Shown piece by piece: positions 18,001-25,901 of a DNA stretch of 64,000 nt. This stretch comes from Devosia ureilytica (GTDB taxonomy: Bacteria; Pseudomonadota; Alphaproteobacteria; Rhizobiales; Devosiaceae). Position 1 is the first letter of the stretch. Each line of letters starts with the position of its first letter. The translations under genes and the position numbers were made by a program. The stretch is from contig NZ_JAMZCU010000003.1 of assembly GCF_024273195.1 (NCBI RefSeq), forward strand, positions 124,001-188,000, given 5' to 3'. Below the pieces are notes generated by a model, which ran no database searches, had not been told where the DNA came from, and saw only the letters and a list, made by a program, of their open reading frames with translations.

Positions 18001-20240
18001 ACACCGCCAATCGCATGGATACCGCCGTGCGCGGCGCCCTCGAGCAGATCCGCCTGGCTGCCACCAATATCGACCAGCTGGTATCGGTGCGCGCCGTCAA
18101 CGCCGCAGACGCCATCGAAACGCGCCTCGACGCGATCAATCGCTCGGTGGAACAGCACACCGGCCAGTTCGCCAATCTGGTCACCGAAAAATCAGCCCAG
18201 CTCGAAAACGCCCTGGCCAGCCATGGCAACCTGCTGCGCGACGCCCTTGGCGAAAACGCCCGAGAAGCCGAAGAGATCATGTCGGTCTCGACCTCGCGCA
18301 TCCTGGGCGATGTCACCAACGCCCTCAACAAGCTCAACGACTCCAACCTGCTGCTGCAGCGCGTGCTTGACGCCTCGACCACCAATCTGGCGAGCCTTGA
18401 ATCCAGCGTTGCCCAGCAGACGGCCAATTACTCGAACACCATGCGCGAGGCCCTGGGCCAAACCGAACAGGCCGGCACCATGGTCACCCAGCATGTGGGT
18501 GCCCTGCAGGCCACCATTGCCGGCATGGTCCAGCAGTTCTCGTCCATGCTCGGCCGGCTCGACACCGAGGCCAACGGCCTTACCCTGGCCGCTCAGACGC
18601 TCGATGCCAGCAGCTCCAATGCGCTTGAAAACCTCGAGGATCGTCGCGGCGCCATGGACGCCCTGGCCCAGAGCTTTGCGGCCCGCGCTGACGATATCGA
18701 TGGCCGCATGCGGCTCTTCGCCCAGTCGATTGCCGATACGGTCAACGATACCGAGCGCCGCCTGATCGGCGCCCGCCGGGCCATGGACGAAGCGCTTACC
18801 CAGACCTCGACCACGGTCCAGCAGGCCCTGGAACAGAACATTGGCAGCGTTACCCAGGCGCTCGAACAGAATGCCAACAGCGTCAACGACGCGCTCTATT
18901 CCACCAATGAGCGCTTCACCACTGCGCTCAGCACCAATGTCTCGCAGATGGACAATGCCGTGCAGCGCGCCGCCGAGGCCGCGGCCGCCGCCCTCAACCA
19001 GACCTCCTCCACGGTGCGCATGGCGCTTTCCGAACAGGCCGGCCAGGTCAATGCCGCCCTCGAAGACAATGCCAACCGCGTCAGCGAGGTGCTGTCTTCC
19101 ACCGCCGGCAGCGTCACCGACGTGCTCACCTCGACCACCAGCTCGCTGGCCGACACCATTTCGGAATCCACGAGCTCGGTGCGCAATGCCATTGCCTCGA
19201 ATACCGGCCAGCTGCGTCGGGCGCTCGACGAAACTTCGGGCGAAGTCACCGGCAAGCTGGGCGAGTTCCACCAAACCGCCGACGCCGAAGGCCGCCGTGC
19301 CAACCAGGCCCTGCAGGATGCCCAGCAGCGCATGGTCACCGAAATGCAGCGTGCCATCGAGGAAGCCACCCAGCGCTTCGCCGACACGGCCCAGGCCATG
19401 CGCGAAACCGCCCGCGAAGTGGGCAGCGAACTCGAATCCACCCGTGCCGAACTGGCGCGCGGCGTCAACGAGCTGCCCGAGGAAACCCGCGCCAGCGCTG
19501 CTGCGATGCGCCGCGTCGTTGCCGAGCAGATCGAGGCCCTCAGCGAGCTCAACGCCATTGTGCGCTCACAGCCGGCCAGCCACGATCTCACCGACCGCCG
19601 GGCGCCGCAGCGCGCGCCGCGCGCCGTCGAGGCACCAACCTACCAGCCGCGCCAGCCCGAGCCGATGCGTCAGCCCGAGCCCGTGCGCGAAACCTATCGC
19701 CCTGAACCGCCTCGCCAGACCCTGGTTGATCCCATCCGCAGTGCGGCTGTGATCGAACAGCCGGCTCCTGCCCCTGCGCCCATTCCCGCGGCCGCTCCTG
19801 CTCCTGCCGCCGCACCGCGTCAGGCGACGGAAGCCGAAGGCGGTGGTTGGCTGCGTGACGTGCTGCGCAATGCTTCGGCCAAACAGGCCGGTGGACAACC
19901 GCCACAGGCCCTCTCCGGCCTCAGCGAAGAGATTGCCCGCTCCATCGACGATGCAGCGCTGGGCGAAGCCTGGGCGCGCTACCAGTCCGGCGAAAGCAAT
20001 GTCTTCACCCGCCGCATCTATACGCTCACCGGCCAGGGCACCTATGACGAAGTCCGCAAGCGCATCCAGCGCGACGCCGAATTCGCCCGCACCGCCCAGG
20101 CCTATATGAGCGAATTCGAGCAACTGCTGAAGCGCGCCGCAGCCGGCCCCAATCCAGCCGCCGAAACCCGCGAATACCTGCTCTCCGACAAGGGCAAGGT
20201 CTACACCACCCTCGCCCATGCGAGCGGCCGGCTGGCCTGA
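15030..20240 (+). CDS. Giant growth-pole-ring-type protein (GPR/RgsE-like)
   Basis: A 1736-residue protein. Residues 1-90 are cytoplasmic, with hydrophobic segments at ~91-111 (TWLALLLSTLWIAAVG) and ~127-150 (IEFIAILAIMLVPVLGLFAV). Residues ~170-1520 are a very long helical region of degenerate heptad-like repeats with recurring ERT/DERT and ALETRT units, which score as apolipoprotein-like coiled coil. A Pro-rich linker lies at ~1540-1610 and a conserved-looking C-terminal domain (SIDDAALGEAWARYQSGESNVFTRRIYTL) ends the protein. This layout matches the GPR protein of Agrobacterium and RgsE of Sinorhizobium, membrane-anchored scaffolds that form a ring at the growing pole. The family match is from layout and composition. 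The ribosome-binding site is weak; a terminator follows. Confidence 0.75.
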   Translation: MAKNPTPQNDPAALAFSAVEDALKDSVFNLDPPSQAPQEKKQERKPDPARSERLRAADRIAQQASSVANDDRVSTSKLLYSLQGRSSSAPTWLALLLSTLWIAAVGTIAWMRFGTQMADFSTFVGSIEFIAILAIMLVPVLGLFAVATLFRRAADLRNAASSITQAAIRLAEPEVTAADKVASVGQAVRREVNALGDGLERALSRAGELEVMIHNEVTALERTYSDNESRMRALIAELASQRESVLTNTERVREAITESHTGLVFDLDMISQRIAGTIVESGGNLTRALETAGNTLTTGFSERADEFVGLVDNRTTDFLSALDDSSSRLALGFDDHAASTARNFENRTLEITSAIDSRMADLTQALDSRAATISGSLETHTLALSSAIEDRTASLANLLSDGGTTLVDLLRDRGLEVSEALESIGARVSGDISSRTSEAEFLLATLSRQLDESVSIQLNALDSRLQSAIIEINGALDDTSERARLTLSTAGQDSLSLFDQRLTEITGLLDDKLHALDNVIGDKGDDLVQRLDKQGVSFAARANVLEMALNEESGRFNDIVAERTREMSDVIGAKTKAITETITNRSQEISDTLDGRAESLSEALDARTSKLDEVLSSRALEVSEAILSRTGELQETLTGGGAKLDEAIRMRSQELGETLRTGTQTFDQAIAGRTQRMAETISERTSVLSETISERTNALSLELETRTGDFANQIDERTGTLVSKLDERTQALAGTISERTNALSLELETRTGDFANQIDERTGTLISTLNERTQEMASAVNNRTQQLSEALAGRTQALSDTLATHTSSMGETISLHTSELADTLDEHSAKARASIDGSLRDVTATMETRLTDMATRVNSKVSDVNETLGAGLDSAIARISDAEAGVAARIESASVTVGESARQAAELIESGVNSARKAIADMVDQRLGTLPEAITARADITAERLAALNASISTSITQSMADLEAGADRIEETIATRITAATGAISADVENTANRMDTAVRGALEQIRLAATNIDQLVSVRAVNAADAIETRLDAINRSVEQHTGQFANLVTEKSAQLENALASHGNLLRDALGENAREAEEIMSVSTSRILGDVTNALNKLNDSNLLLQRVLDASTTNLASLESSVAQQTANYSNTMREALGQTEQAGTMVTQHVGALQATIAGMVQQFSSMLGRLDTEANGLTLAAQTLDASSSNALENLEDRRGAMDALAQSFAARADDIDGRMRLFAQSIADTVNDTERRLIGARRAMDEALTQTSTTVQQALEQNIGSVTQALEQNANSVNDALYSTNERFTTALSTNVSQMDNAVQRAAEAAAAALNQTSSTVRMALSEQAGQVNAALEDNANRVSEVLSSTAGSVTDVLTSTTSSLADTISESTSSVRNAIASNTGQLRRALDETSGEVTGKLGEFHQTADAEGRRANQALQDAQQRMVTEMQRAIEEATQRFADTAQAMRETAREVGSELESTRAELARGVNELPEETRASAAAMRRVVAEQIEALSELNAIVRSQPASHDLTDRRAPQRAPRAVEAPTYQPRQPEPMRQPEPVRETYRPEPPRQTLVDPIRSAAVIEQPAPAPAPIPAAAPAPAAAPRQATEAEGGGWLRDVLRNASAKQAGGQPPQALSGLSEEIARSIDDAALGEAWARYQSGESNVFTRRIYTLTGQGTYDEVRKRIQRDAEFARTAQAYMSEFEQLLKRAAAGPNPAAETREYLLSDKGKVYTTLAHASGRLA
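17100..17351 (+). repeat. 132-bp tandem duplication inside the GPR-like gene
   Basis: Two copies, starting at 17100 and 17232, encode nearly the same 44 residues (TISERTNALSLELETRTGDF, then ANQIDERTGTL). DNA identity is high, with mostly third-base differences. The period of 44 residues keeps the frame and the helical register. It is a recent-looking expansion of an older repeat array. Confidence 0.85.
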
Positions 20241-20261
20241 TCCACCGGGCAGTGAATACAA

Positions 20262-20291
20262 AAAGGCCCCGGAGCGATCCGGGGCCTTTTC
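20262..20291 (+). terminator. Rho-independent terminator of the GPR-like gene
   Basis: AAAAGGCCCCGG, loop AGCGAT, CCGGGGCCTTTT: a 12-bp stem 21 bp after the stop, ending in a T-run. The A-run on the left also allows use from the converging minus-strand gene. Confidence 0.9.
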
Positions 20292-20382
20292 AATTGTGTT
20301 GCCCTGCCAGGCAAGCAGCGATGCCGAAGCTGGGACCATCCACTTCCGAGCGTCAGCCCACGAGCGTTGACGGCCCTGCCAT

Positions 20383-20904
20383 TTACCCCGCGGTGCCTGA
20401 AACAATCTCGGCCAGGAGGTCGTCTAGGGCCTCGAACTGCTCGGGATAGGCGCCCGTGCTGCCCGATGCGAGTGCCGCGTCCAGAGCATCCTTGGACGGA
20501 TAGAGGTCAGATAGGACAAGGTAGGTCTTGCCGTCCTTTTCCGAGAGCGTGACGCTGGTCACGGAGCCCTCATCGCCCTCTTCATTCGTCCAGACGATTT
20601 TCTCGTTCGGCACCACCTCGATATACTTGCCAAAAAAGGCCATGGGCTGGTCGAAATCGGGATGACCGAAGACGAAGCGGTAGCTGCCCCCGGTGCGCAC
20701 GTCGGCCTCGCAGGAGATAAAGGTGATGCCGAAGGATTTCGGCGTCCACCAGCGCATCAGCAATTCGGGCGTGGTCCAAGCCTCGAAAACCAGATGCGCC
20801 GGGCCGTCGAAGGTTCTGGTGATGACCAGTTCCCGCTCAGAATGCCGATTCACATCCGTGGCTATTTTGGCCGGTTTGGGTTCACCCACCTTGGCTTCGT
20901 CCAT
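20383..20904 (-). CDS. SRPBCC/AHSA1-family protein
   Basis: A 173-residue protein of the START-like AHSA1 group: ELVITRTFDGPAHLVFEAWTTPELLMRWW is the standard N-terminal strand and helix, with GGSYRFVFGHPDF and VTSVTLSEKDGKTYLVL following. These proteins form a hydrophobic pocket; the ligand is unknown. The gene overlaps the end of the ArsR regulator by 23 nt, a common operon pair in which the regulator controls itself and the AHSA1 gene. Confidence 0.87.
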   Translation of the reverse strand: MDEAKVGEPKPAKIATDVNRHSERELVITRTFDGPAHLVFEAWTTPELLMRWWTPKSFGITFISCEADVRTGGSYRFVFGHPDFDQPMAFFGKYIEVVPNEKIVWTNEEGDEGSVTSVTLSEKDGKTYLVLSDLYPSKDALDAALASGSTGAYPEQFEALDDLLAEIVSGTAG

Positions 20905-21247
20905 CGGTTTTCTCCTTGTGTTTCAAATCTTCGATAACCAGATCCAACGCGTCAAAACGCGCGGTCCAAAGCTGGCGATAGCGGTCTATCCAGGCCATTT
21001 CTTCTTCCAGCCGGCTCAGGCCAAGCTTGCAGGTTCGCACGCGCCCCACCTTTTCCGTGGTGACCAGGCCGGCACGCACCAGGACATCGACATGCTTCTT
21101 CATGCCGGTGAGGGTCATGTCGAACGTCTCGGCCAGGTCCGTGACCGTCGCATCCGACCGTCCCAACCGCTCCAGCACGCCGCGACGTGTGGCGTCGGAC
21201 AGCGCGGCAAAGGAGGCGTCGAAGCGAGTTTGATTATAGTGAACCAT
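20882..21247 (-). CDS. ArsR-family transcriptional regulator
   Basis: A 121-residue winged-helix protein starting MVHYNQTRFDASFAALSDATRRGVLERL, with the recognition helix region VTDLAETFDMTLTGMKKHVDVLVRAGLV and then the wing (TTEKVGRVRTCKL). It has no ArsR/SmtB metal-binding cysteine motif, so it belongs to the non-metal group that often pairs with AHSA1 proteins. The ATG at 21247 lies inside a perfect palindrome that is probably its own operator. An upstream extension of the frame has no support. Confidence 0.87.
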   Translation of the reverse strand: MVHYNQTRFDASFAALSDATRRGVLERLGRSDATVTDLAETFDMTLTGMKKHVDVLVRAGLVTTEKVGRVRTCKLGLSRLEEEMAWIDRYRQLWTARFDALDLVIEDLKHKEKTDGRSQGG

Positions 21248-21260
21248 CTGGTTCACTATA
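21235..21260. promoter_or_regulatory. Palindromic operator over the arsR-type start codon
   Basis: TATAGTGAACC, ATCT, GGTTCACTATA: a perfect 11-bp inverted repeat with a 4-bp spacer, covering the regulator's ATG. ArsR dimers bind such sites. Being over the start codon, the site could block both transcription and, as an RNA hairpin, ribosome access. Confidence 0.75.
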
Positions 21261-21327
21261 GGGCGAATTTTGTCATGCGCAAGGGGGCGCACGGCAAACG
21301 TGTCCAGAAAGCAGTGTGAGAGAGCGG

Positions 21328-22527
21328 TTATCCCGCCAACGACTTGGGCGGCCGCATCTTCAGCGACCACAACACGCAGCCAACAGCCAGCAGCGAGGTG
21401 ATCGAAGAATAGAAGAACGCGTAGGCGCCGAAGAATTCCACCAGCACGCCGAACAGGATCAGTGCCGTCATCGCCGCTGCCATGCTGAGCATATTGGCAA
21501 AACCCTGCGCCTCGGCCGCATTGGCCTCATTGGTCCAGTTGGCAATGAAGTGGACGACCCCGAAGTAGCCCATGCCGAAGCTGAAGGCGTGCAGCAACTG
21601 CGTGGCAAACAGCACTTCCACCGGCGGATTGAAGGCCATGATGGTGAAGCGCAGGACCCCGGCAAGAGCACCGACAAGGATCATGTTGCGAGCTGTGACC
21701 CGACCGCCAAACCGGCGCCAGACGAACATCAGCACCGCTTCACCCACTGCGGCAAACCCCAGCAGCGGCCCCAGGAAATAGCTCGGTATGCCGTTCTCAT
21801 GCCAAAGCAACGCCCCGAAGCTGCCAATGATGGCATTGGAGGAGTTGACCAGTGCGAAGGCCAGCAGCGGCAGCACGAACCAGGGCTGCAGCGCATCGCG
21901 CAGGCGGCTCGGCGCCGCCACAGCCTCGGGTGCAGTCGCTGCAAGCGTCACCTGCGGAGCGGGCGCCCGGAACCGCGGCAGGAGGAACGCGAGGAAAGCC
22001 CGCGCCACCACCATGGCCACATAGAGCCAGACGAAGGCGGCCGATCCGAGCATATTGAGAAACAACCCCAGCCCGCCCGCGCCGACGACATAGCCCACGG
22101 TTGCCCAGGCCCGGATAACCCCGAAATCGGTGCCATTGCGCCGCGTCATGCGCACAGTGGCCGCGTCGATCACCGGCGCGACCAGGCCATTGGTGGTGCC
22201 GCACAGCGCCCAGACCAACAGAATGCCCCAGAACTCGGAGACGAAGAACAGCGGCAGCGGCGCCAGCGCAGAGGCAATGGAAATAAAGATCAGTGCTGTG
22301 CGCCAGTCATCGGCCTTGTCCGCAACACGGCCCACGATGATGTTGAGCAAGAGCAGCGCCAGCGTCGGCAGCGCATTGATGATCCCGATCTGGTCGGCGG
22401 GAATGCCATGTTCGCTTAGCCATATACCCAGGAACACCGAGGCAACGCCGCCCGGCAGATAGACGGTGAACTGATAAATGGAAGCGCGCAGCTCGGGAGA
22501 ATCCAAGCGCGAGAGGGCCGATGCCAT
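21328..22527 (-). CDS. MFS transporter (HcaT/nucleoside-symporter-like)
   Basis: A 399-residue carrier with about 12 membrane segments. It starts RASIYQFTVYLPGGVASVFLGIWL and contains the loop GRVADKADDWR after segment 2, the MFS signature. The arrangement resembles the MFS_1-like/HcaT group of aromatic acid or sugar carriers. Substrate cannot be read from the sequence. GGAG lies 9 nt before the ATG at 22527. It is transcribed towards the ArsR gene, with 80 bp between. Confidence 0.83.
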   Translation of the reverse strand: MASALSRLDSPELRASIYQFTVYLPGGVASVFLGIWLSEHGIPADQIGIINALPTLALLLLNIIVGRVADKADDWRTALIFISIASALAPLPLFFVSEFWGILLVWALCGTTNGLVAPVIDAATVRMTRRNGTDFGVIRAWATVGYVVGAGGLGLFLNMLGSAAFVWLYVAMVVARAFLAFLLPRFRAPAPQVTLAATAPEAVAAPSRLRDALQPWFVLPLLAFALVNSSNAIIGSFGALLWHENGIPSYFLGPLLGFAAVGEAVLMFVWRRFGGRVTARNMILVGALAGVLRFTIMAFNPPVEVLFATQLLHAFSFGMGYFGVVHFIANWTNEANAAEAQGFANMLSMAAAMTALILFGVLVEFFGAYAFFYSSITSLLAVGCVLWSLKMRPPKSLAG

Positions 22528-22612
22528 TGAAAGAACTCCGGGCGCGAGAAATAAGCGCCGCGTGTCCTCCACTGACTCGGATGCTCGCCCGAGGCAAGGG
22601 CCTTTCTGGTCG

Positions 22613-23671
22613 CTAGACTGCTTTTGCCAGGCGGTGCTGCCTTACTGTCGCAGGGACCAGGGCGGAGAAGAATTGCAGGGCACTGGCAGACCAGGTGAAC
22701 TGCTCGCCCAGCGACCTGGCATGCGCACGCTCCAGCAGCAGCGAATGGCGCACCGCCTGCTCCAGATCATCCGACAAAGTGCCGGCGCGCGGATCGGTCA
22801 AAATGTCCCGCGGACCGGTGACCGGATAGGCCGCCACCGGCGTGCCCGAGGCCAGCGCCTCGGTGATTACATTTCCAAAGGTGTCGGTGCGGCTGGGAAA
22901 GACAAAGACATCGGCGCTGCGGTAGGCGGCGGCCAGGTCCTCGCCATGCAGATAGCCCACGAACTTCACCTGCGGATAGGCCCGCTGCAGATGCGCCCGG
23001 TCTGGACCGTCGCCCACGACGATCTTGGTGCCTGCAATATTGAGCGCGAGAAACGCCGCGACATTTTTCTCCGCCGAAACCCGGCCCACATAGAGCAGAT
23101 GCGGCCCTGGCAGGTCGGTGAACATGGTCTTGGGACCGGGATGGAAACGGGCGCCGTCCACGCCCCTGCCCCACAGGCTGAGATGGGAAAACCCATGCGC
23201 CGCCAACTCGCTACGCAAGGACGGCGTGGGCACCATGGTCGCGGCGGCCGGATCATGGAACCAGCGCAGATAGCCATAGCTCCACTCTTCAGGCACCGGC
23301 AGCCGTGCCGCGGCATACTCAGGGAAGCGGGTGTGAAAACTGGTGGTGAAGGCCTTGCCGCGTTCGAGGCAATAGCCCCGTGCCAACAGCCCCAGTGGCC
23401 CTTCGGTGGCAATGTGGATGTGATGCGCCCGCGCCCGTGCCATCTGCAGATAGACCGTCCGCCGCGTCACCAGCGACAGCCGGATTTCGGGATAGGTGGG
23501 TACCGGCACAGTCCAGAATGGTTCGGGGGTGAGGAAACTGACCTCATGCCCCCAGCTGCGCAACTGACCGGCGAGGCTTTCAAGGGTCCGCACCACGCCG
23601 TTGATCTGAGGTCGCCACGCGTCAGTGACGATTAGGATACGACGGCTGGCAAGGCTGGGATTGAGGTCCAT
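22613..23671 (-). CDS. Glycosyltransferase, GT4 family
   Basis: A 352-residue GT-B enzyme. The N-terminal start is RILIVTDAWRPQINGVVRTL, with the acceptor-side loop TEGPLGLLARGYC and TSFHTRFPEY, and the donor-site part LLYVGRVSAEKNV, VVGDGPDRAHLQ and PSRTDTFGNVITEALASGTPVAAY. These match the MgtA/SqdX-like glycolipid transferase group. It is next to an LpxH-type phosphatase gene, a pairing seen in related bacteria, which suggests glycolipid or lipid A-linked work at the inner membrane. Ribosome-binding site weak. Confidence 0.85.
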   Translation of the reverse strand: MDLNPSLASRRILIVTDAWRPQINGVVRTLESLAGQLRSWGHEVSFLTPEPFWTVPVPTYPEIRLSLVTRRTVYLQMARARAHHIHIATEGPLGLLARGYCLERGKAFTTSFHTRFPEYAAARLPVPEEWSYGYLRWFHDPAAATMVPTPSLRSELAAHGFSHLSLWGRGVDGARFHPGPKTMFTDLPGPHLLYVGRVSAEKNVAAFLALNIAGTKIVVGDGPDRAHLQRAYPQVKFVGYLHGEDLAAAYRSADVFVFPSRTDTFGNVITEALASGTPVAAYPVTGPRDILTDPRAGTLSDDLEQAVRHSLLLERAHARSLGEQFTWSASALQFFSALVPATVRQHRLAKAV

Positions 23672-23759
23672 TGCGGCACCACGATTTCTCGCATTGCCTT
23701 AATGGTGACCGCCTTCCGCGTCGGTCGCGTGACGGCTCAGTGACGATCAATTGACGGGC

Positions 23760-24560
23760 TTACTGCCCCGGGGCGCGGCGCAATTTCGTTTTCCGGGCCT
23801 CGCCGGTGACCATTTCGGTCCATTTGATCAGCTCGAACGCACCATCATGATTCTCGACAATGGCCGTGCAGCTCTCCACCCAGTCGCCGGTATTGATGTA
23901 TTGAATGCCCAGGCGATCATGAATGTCGGCAAAGTGGATATGGCCGCAAATGACGCCATCGACGCCTGATTCCTTGGCCTCGTGCACCAGTGCTTCCTCG
24001 AAGCGCCCGATCACTGAAACGGCGTTCTTCACCTTCTGCTTGGCCCAGGCGCTGAGCGACCAATATTGCAGGCCGATGCGACGGCGTACCCAGTTGATGG
24101 CAATGTTGACACGCAGCGCGGCGTTATAGGCCCAGTCCCCCACATGGGCCAGCCACTTGGCATTCATCACAACCACGTCGAACTGATCGCCATGGATGAC
24201 GAGATAGGTCTTGCCCGTCGCCGAGGTGTGGATGGTGCGGTCGACAAGTTCGATCTCACCGAAATAGGTGCCAAGATATTCGCGCAGGAATTCGTCGTGG
24301 TTGCCCGGCAAATAGACGATCCGCGTACCGGCGGCGGCCTTGTCGAGCATGAGCTGGATCAACGCATTGTATTGCACCGGCCAGTGCCACTGCTTGGCCA
24401 GGCGCCAGCCATCGAGAATGTCGCCCACCAGGTAGATGGTCTCGGCGTCGTGCTGGCTCAGGAAATCAATGAGCTGGGCCGTACGGATAGGCTTCATGCC
24501 CAGATGCACATCCGACAGGAACAGCGCCCGAACGCGCCGGATCTCGCGGTCTTCCGACAT
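23760..24560 (-). CDS. LpxH-like UDP-2,3-diacylglucosamine diphosphatase family protein
   Basis: A 266-residue metallophosphoesterase. Motifs: FLSDVHLG (DxH), VGDILDGW (GDxxD), LPGNHDEF (GNHDE), VIHGDQFD and ICGHIHFAD (GHxH). This is the COG2908 group, related to LpxH but with a variant core (GDILDGW). Because alphaproteobacteria often use LpxI for lipid A, the real substrate may be another UDP-sugar lipid. It lies 88 bp upstream of the glycosyltransferase gene on the same strand and may be in one operon. Confidence 0.82.
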   Translation of the reverse strand: MSEDREIRRVRALFLSDVHLGMKPIRTAQLIDFLSQHDAETIYLVGDILDGWRLAKQWHWPVQYNALIQLMLDKAAAGTRIVYLPGNHDEFLREYLGTYFGEIELVDRTIHTSATGKTYLVIHGDQFDVVVMNAKWLAHVGDWAYNAALRVNIAINWVRRRIGLQYWSLSAWAKQKVKNAVSVIGRFEEALVHEAKESGVDGVICGHIHFADIHDRLGIQYINTGDWVESCTAIVENHDGAFELIKWTEMVTGEARKTKLRRAPGQ

Positions 24561-24651
24561 CAGCTTCGGGTCTCCAGGTCACAGGCGTTCATCTTAACGA
24601 CCAAGAGTGACGCTGGAAACAACAACGCGGAGAAAGCCGGGGAAAGCCGCA

Positions 24652-25734
24652 TCAATCCAGCCGGGCTTTCAGCGCCACGATGCGCGCATAACTCTGTTCA
24701 ATGCGCGCGGCAAAGGCGGGATCGGCTGCCGCTTCGGCCAGAAGGATCGCCAGCACCTCCGCCGGAAGCCCGGGGCGATAGTCGGCGGTATTGGAAAACA
24801 GCAGGATATCCATGCCGGCGCGCACCGCCCCCGTCACCGTTTCTTCAAGGCTGAAATGATCGCGAATGGCGCCCATTTCGAGATCGTCGCTGATGACAAC
24901 CCCGTCAAACCCCAGCTCCTGGCGCAGAACGCCCTCGATCCATCGCTGCGACAGCGATGATGGGGTCTCGCCGTCCCCATCGGCATAGTCGGCATGGTAG
25001 AGATGACCGACCATCACCATGTCGGCCATACCGGCGCCGATGAGGGCGCGATAGGGCTTCAGTTCATCCTCCGACCAGCTGCGGGTTATATCAACAAAGC
25101 CCTCGTGACTGTCGGCAGTGGACGAGCCGTGGCCGGGAAAATGCTTGAGCGCAGTGACCAGACCCGCCGCCCGATGCGCCTTGATGAAGGCTGCATCATA
25201 GGCAATCACGGTCTCAGGGTCGGCGGAAAACGATCGGCCGAAGCGGGCGATGATCTGGTTTTCGGGATTGGTATTGAGATCAGCCACCGGGCCGAAATTG
25301 ACCGAAAAGCCCTCCGCAGCAATGGCCTTGGCCATGCGGGCGTAAATCGCCTCGGCCTCATCTGGCGCGTTGCGCGCCGCAACACTCGCCGCATTGGGAA
25401 TTTCGGTAAAGCCAACGTCCTTGGTCAGCCGCTCGACTGCCCCGCCTTCCTGGTCAAGCGTGATGAACGGCGGCAGATCGGGCGCGGCGGCGCGGAACAT
25501 GGTGTTCATCTCGCGCACGGTGGCAAGATTGGAGACGTTCTTCTTGAGATACATCACCCCGCCCAGCCGCCCGGCAGCAAGGTCCTGGGTGATCGCGCCG
25601 ACACCGGCGTCATTGGTGCCATCGCCCTCGAAACCGACGATGATCATTTGTCCGGCCATCTGCTCGAGCGTGGCAGCCGATGCGGCGGTCGACAGGGCAA
25701 TGAGGGCAAAGAGGGCGAGAAAGGAACGCAGCAA
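24652..25734 (-). CDS. Beta-N-acetylhexosaminidase-like GH3 glycosidase, exported
   Basis: A 360-residue glycoside hydrolase of family 3 (NagZ group). It has a signal peptide (RSFLALFALIALSTAASAA), the sugar-site loop TLDQEGGAVERL, the catalytic His/Asp loop KHFPGHGSSTADSHEG, and the nucleophile region GFDGVVISDDLEMGAI. Cytoplasmic NagZ lacks a signal peptide, so this enzyme probably cuts N-acetylglucosamine residues in the periplasm. The start is a TTG at 25734 with AGGTGG about 6 nt upstream; no ATG is available near the signal peptide. Confidence 0.85.
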   Translation of the reverse strand: MLRSFLALFALIALSTAASAATLEQMAGQMIIVGFEGDGTNDAGVGAITQDLAAGRLGGVMYLKKNVSNLATVREMNTMFRAAAPDLPPFITLDQEGGAVERLTKDVGFTEIPNAASVAARNAPDEAEAIYARMAKAIAAEGFSVNFGPVADLNTNPENQIIARFGRSFSADPETVIAYDAAFIKAHRAAGLVTALKHFPGHGSSTADSHEGFVDITRSWSEDELKPYRALIGAGMADMVMVGHLYHADYADGDGETPSSLSQRWIEGVLRQELGFDGVVISDDLEMGAIRDHFSLEETVTGAVRAGMDILLFSNTADYRPGLPAEVLAILLAEAAADPAFAARIEQSYARIVALKARLD

Positions 25735-25864
25735 ACCTGGCCACCTGACTGTGAATCGGGACCGGCACCTTGCCCAGCAAATGGCGGCAAGACAATGGTC
25801 CCGCGCCCGATCAAGGCGTAGCGGCGACCGCCATCAAGAGAAGCGCTTCAAGAACAAAGAGGAG

Positions 25865-25886
25865 AGCGGGGACCTGTTGGCCCCCG
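25865..25886 (-). terminator. Probable terminator of acs
   Basis: GCGGGG and CCCCGC pair across a 10-nt loop 16 bp after the acs stop, followed on the minus strand by a T-rich stretch (TCTCCTCTTTGTTC). It is a weaker stem than others in the window. Confidence 0.5.
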
Positions 25887-25901
25887 CCCAATGTCAATCG
25901 A

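Noticed and set aside
16034-18427. A 797-codon minus-strand open frame inside the GPR-like gene
   Set aside because: It is the antisense shadow of the repetitive, GC-biased coiled-coil gene; its product is Ser/Arg low-complexity with no family likeness.
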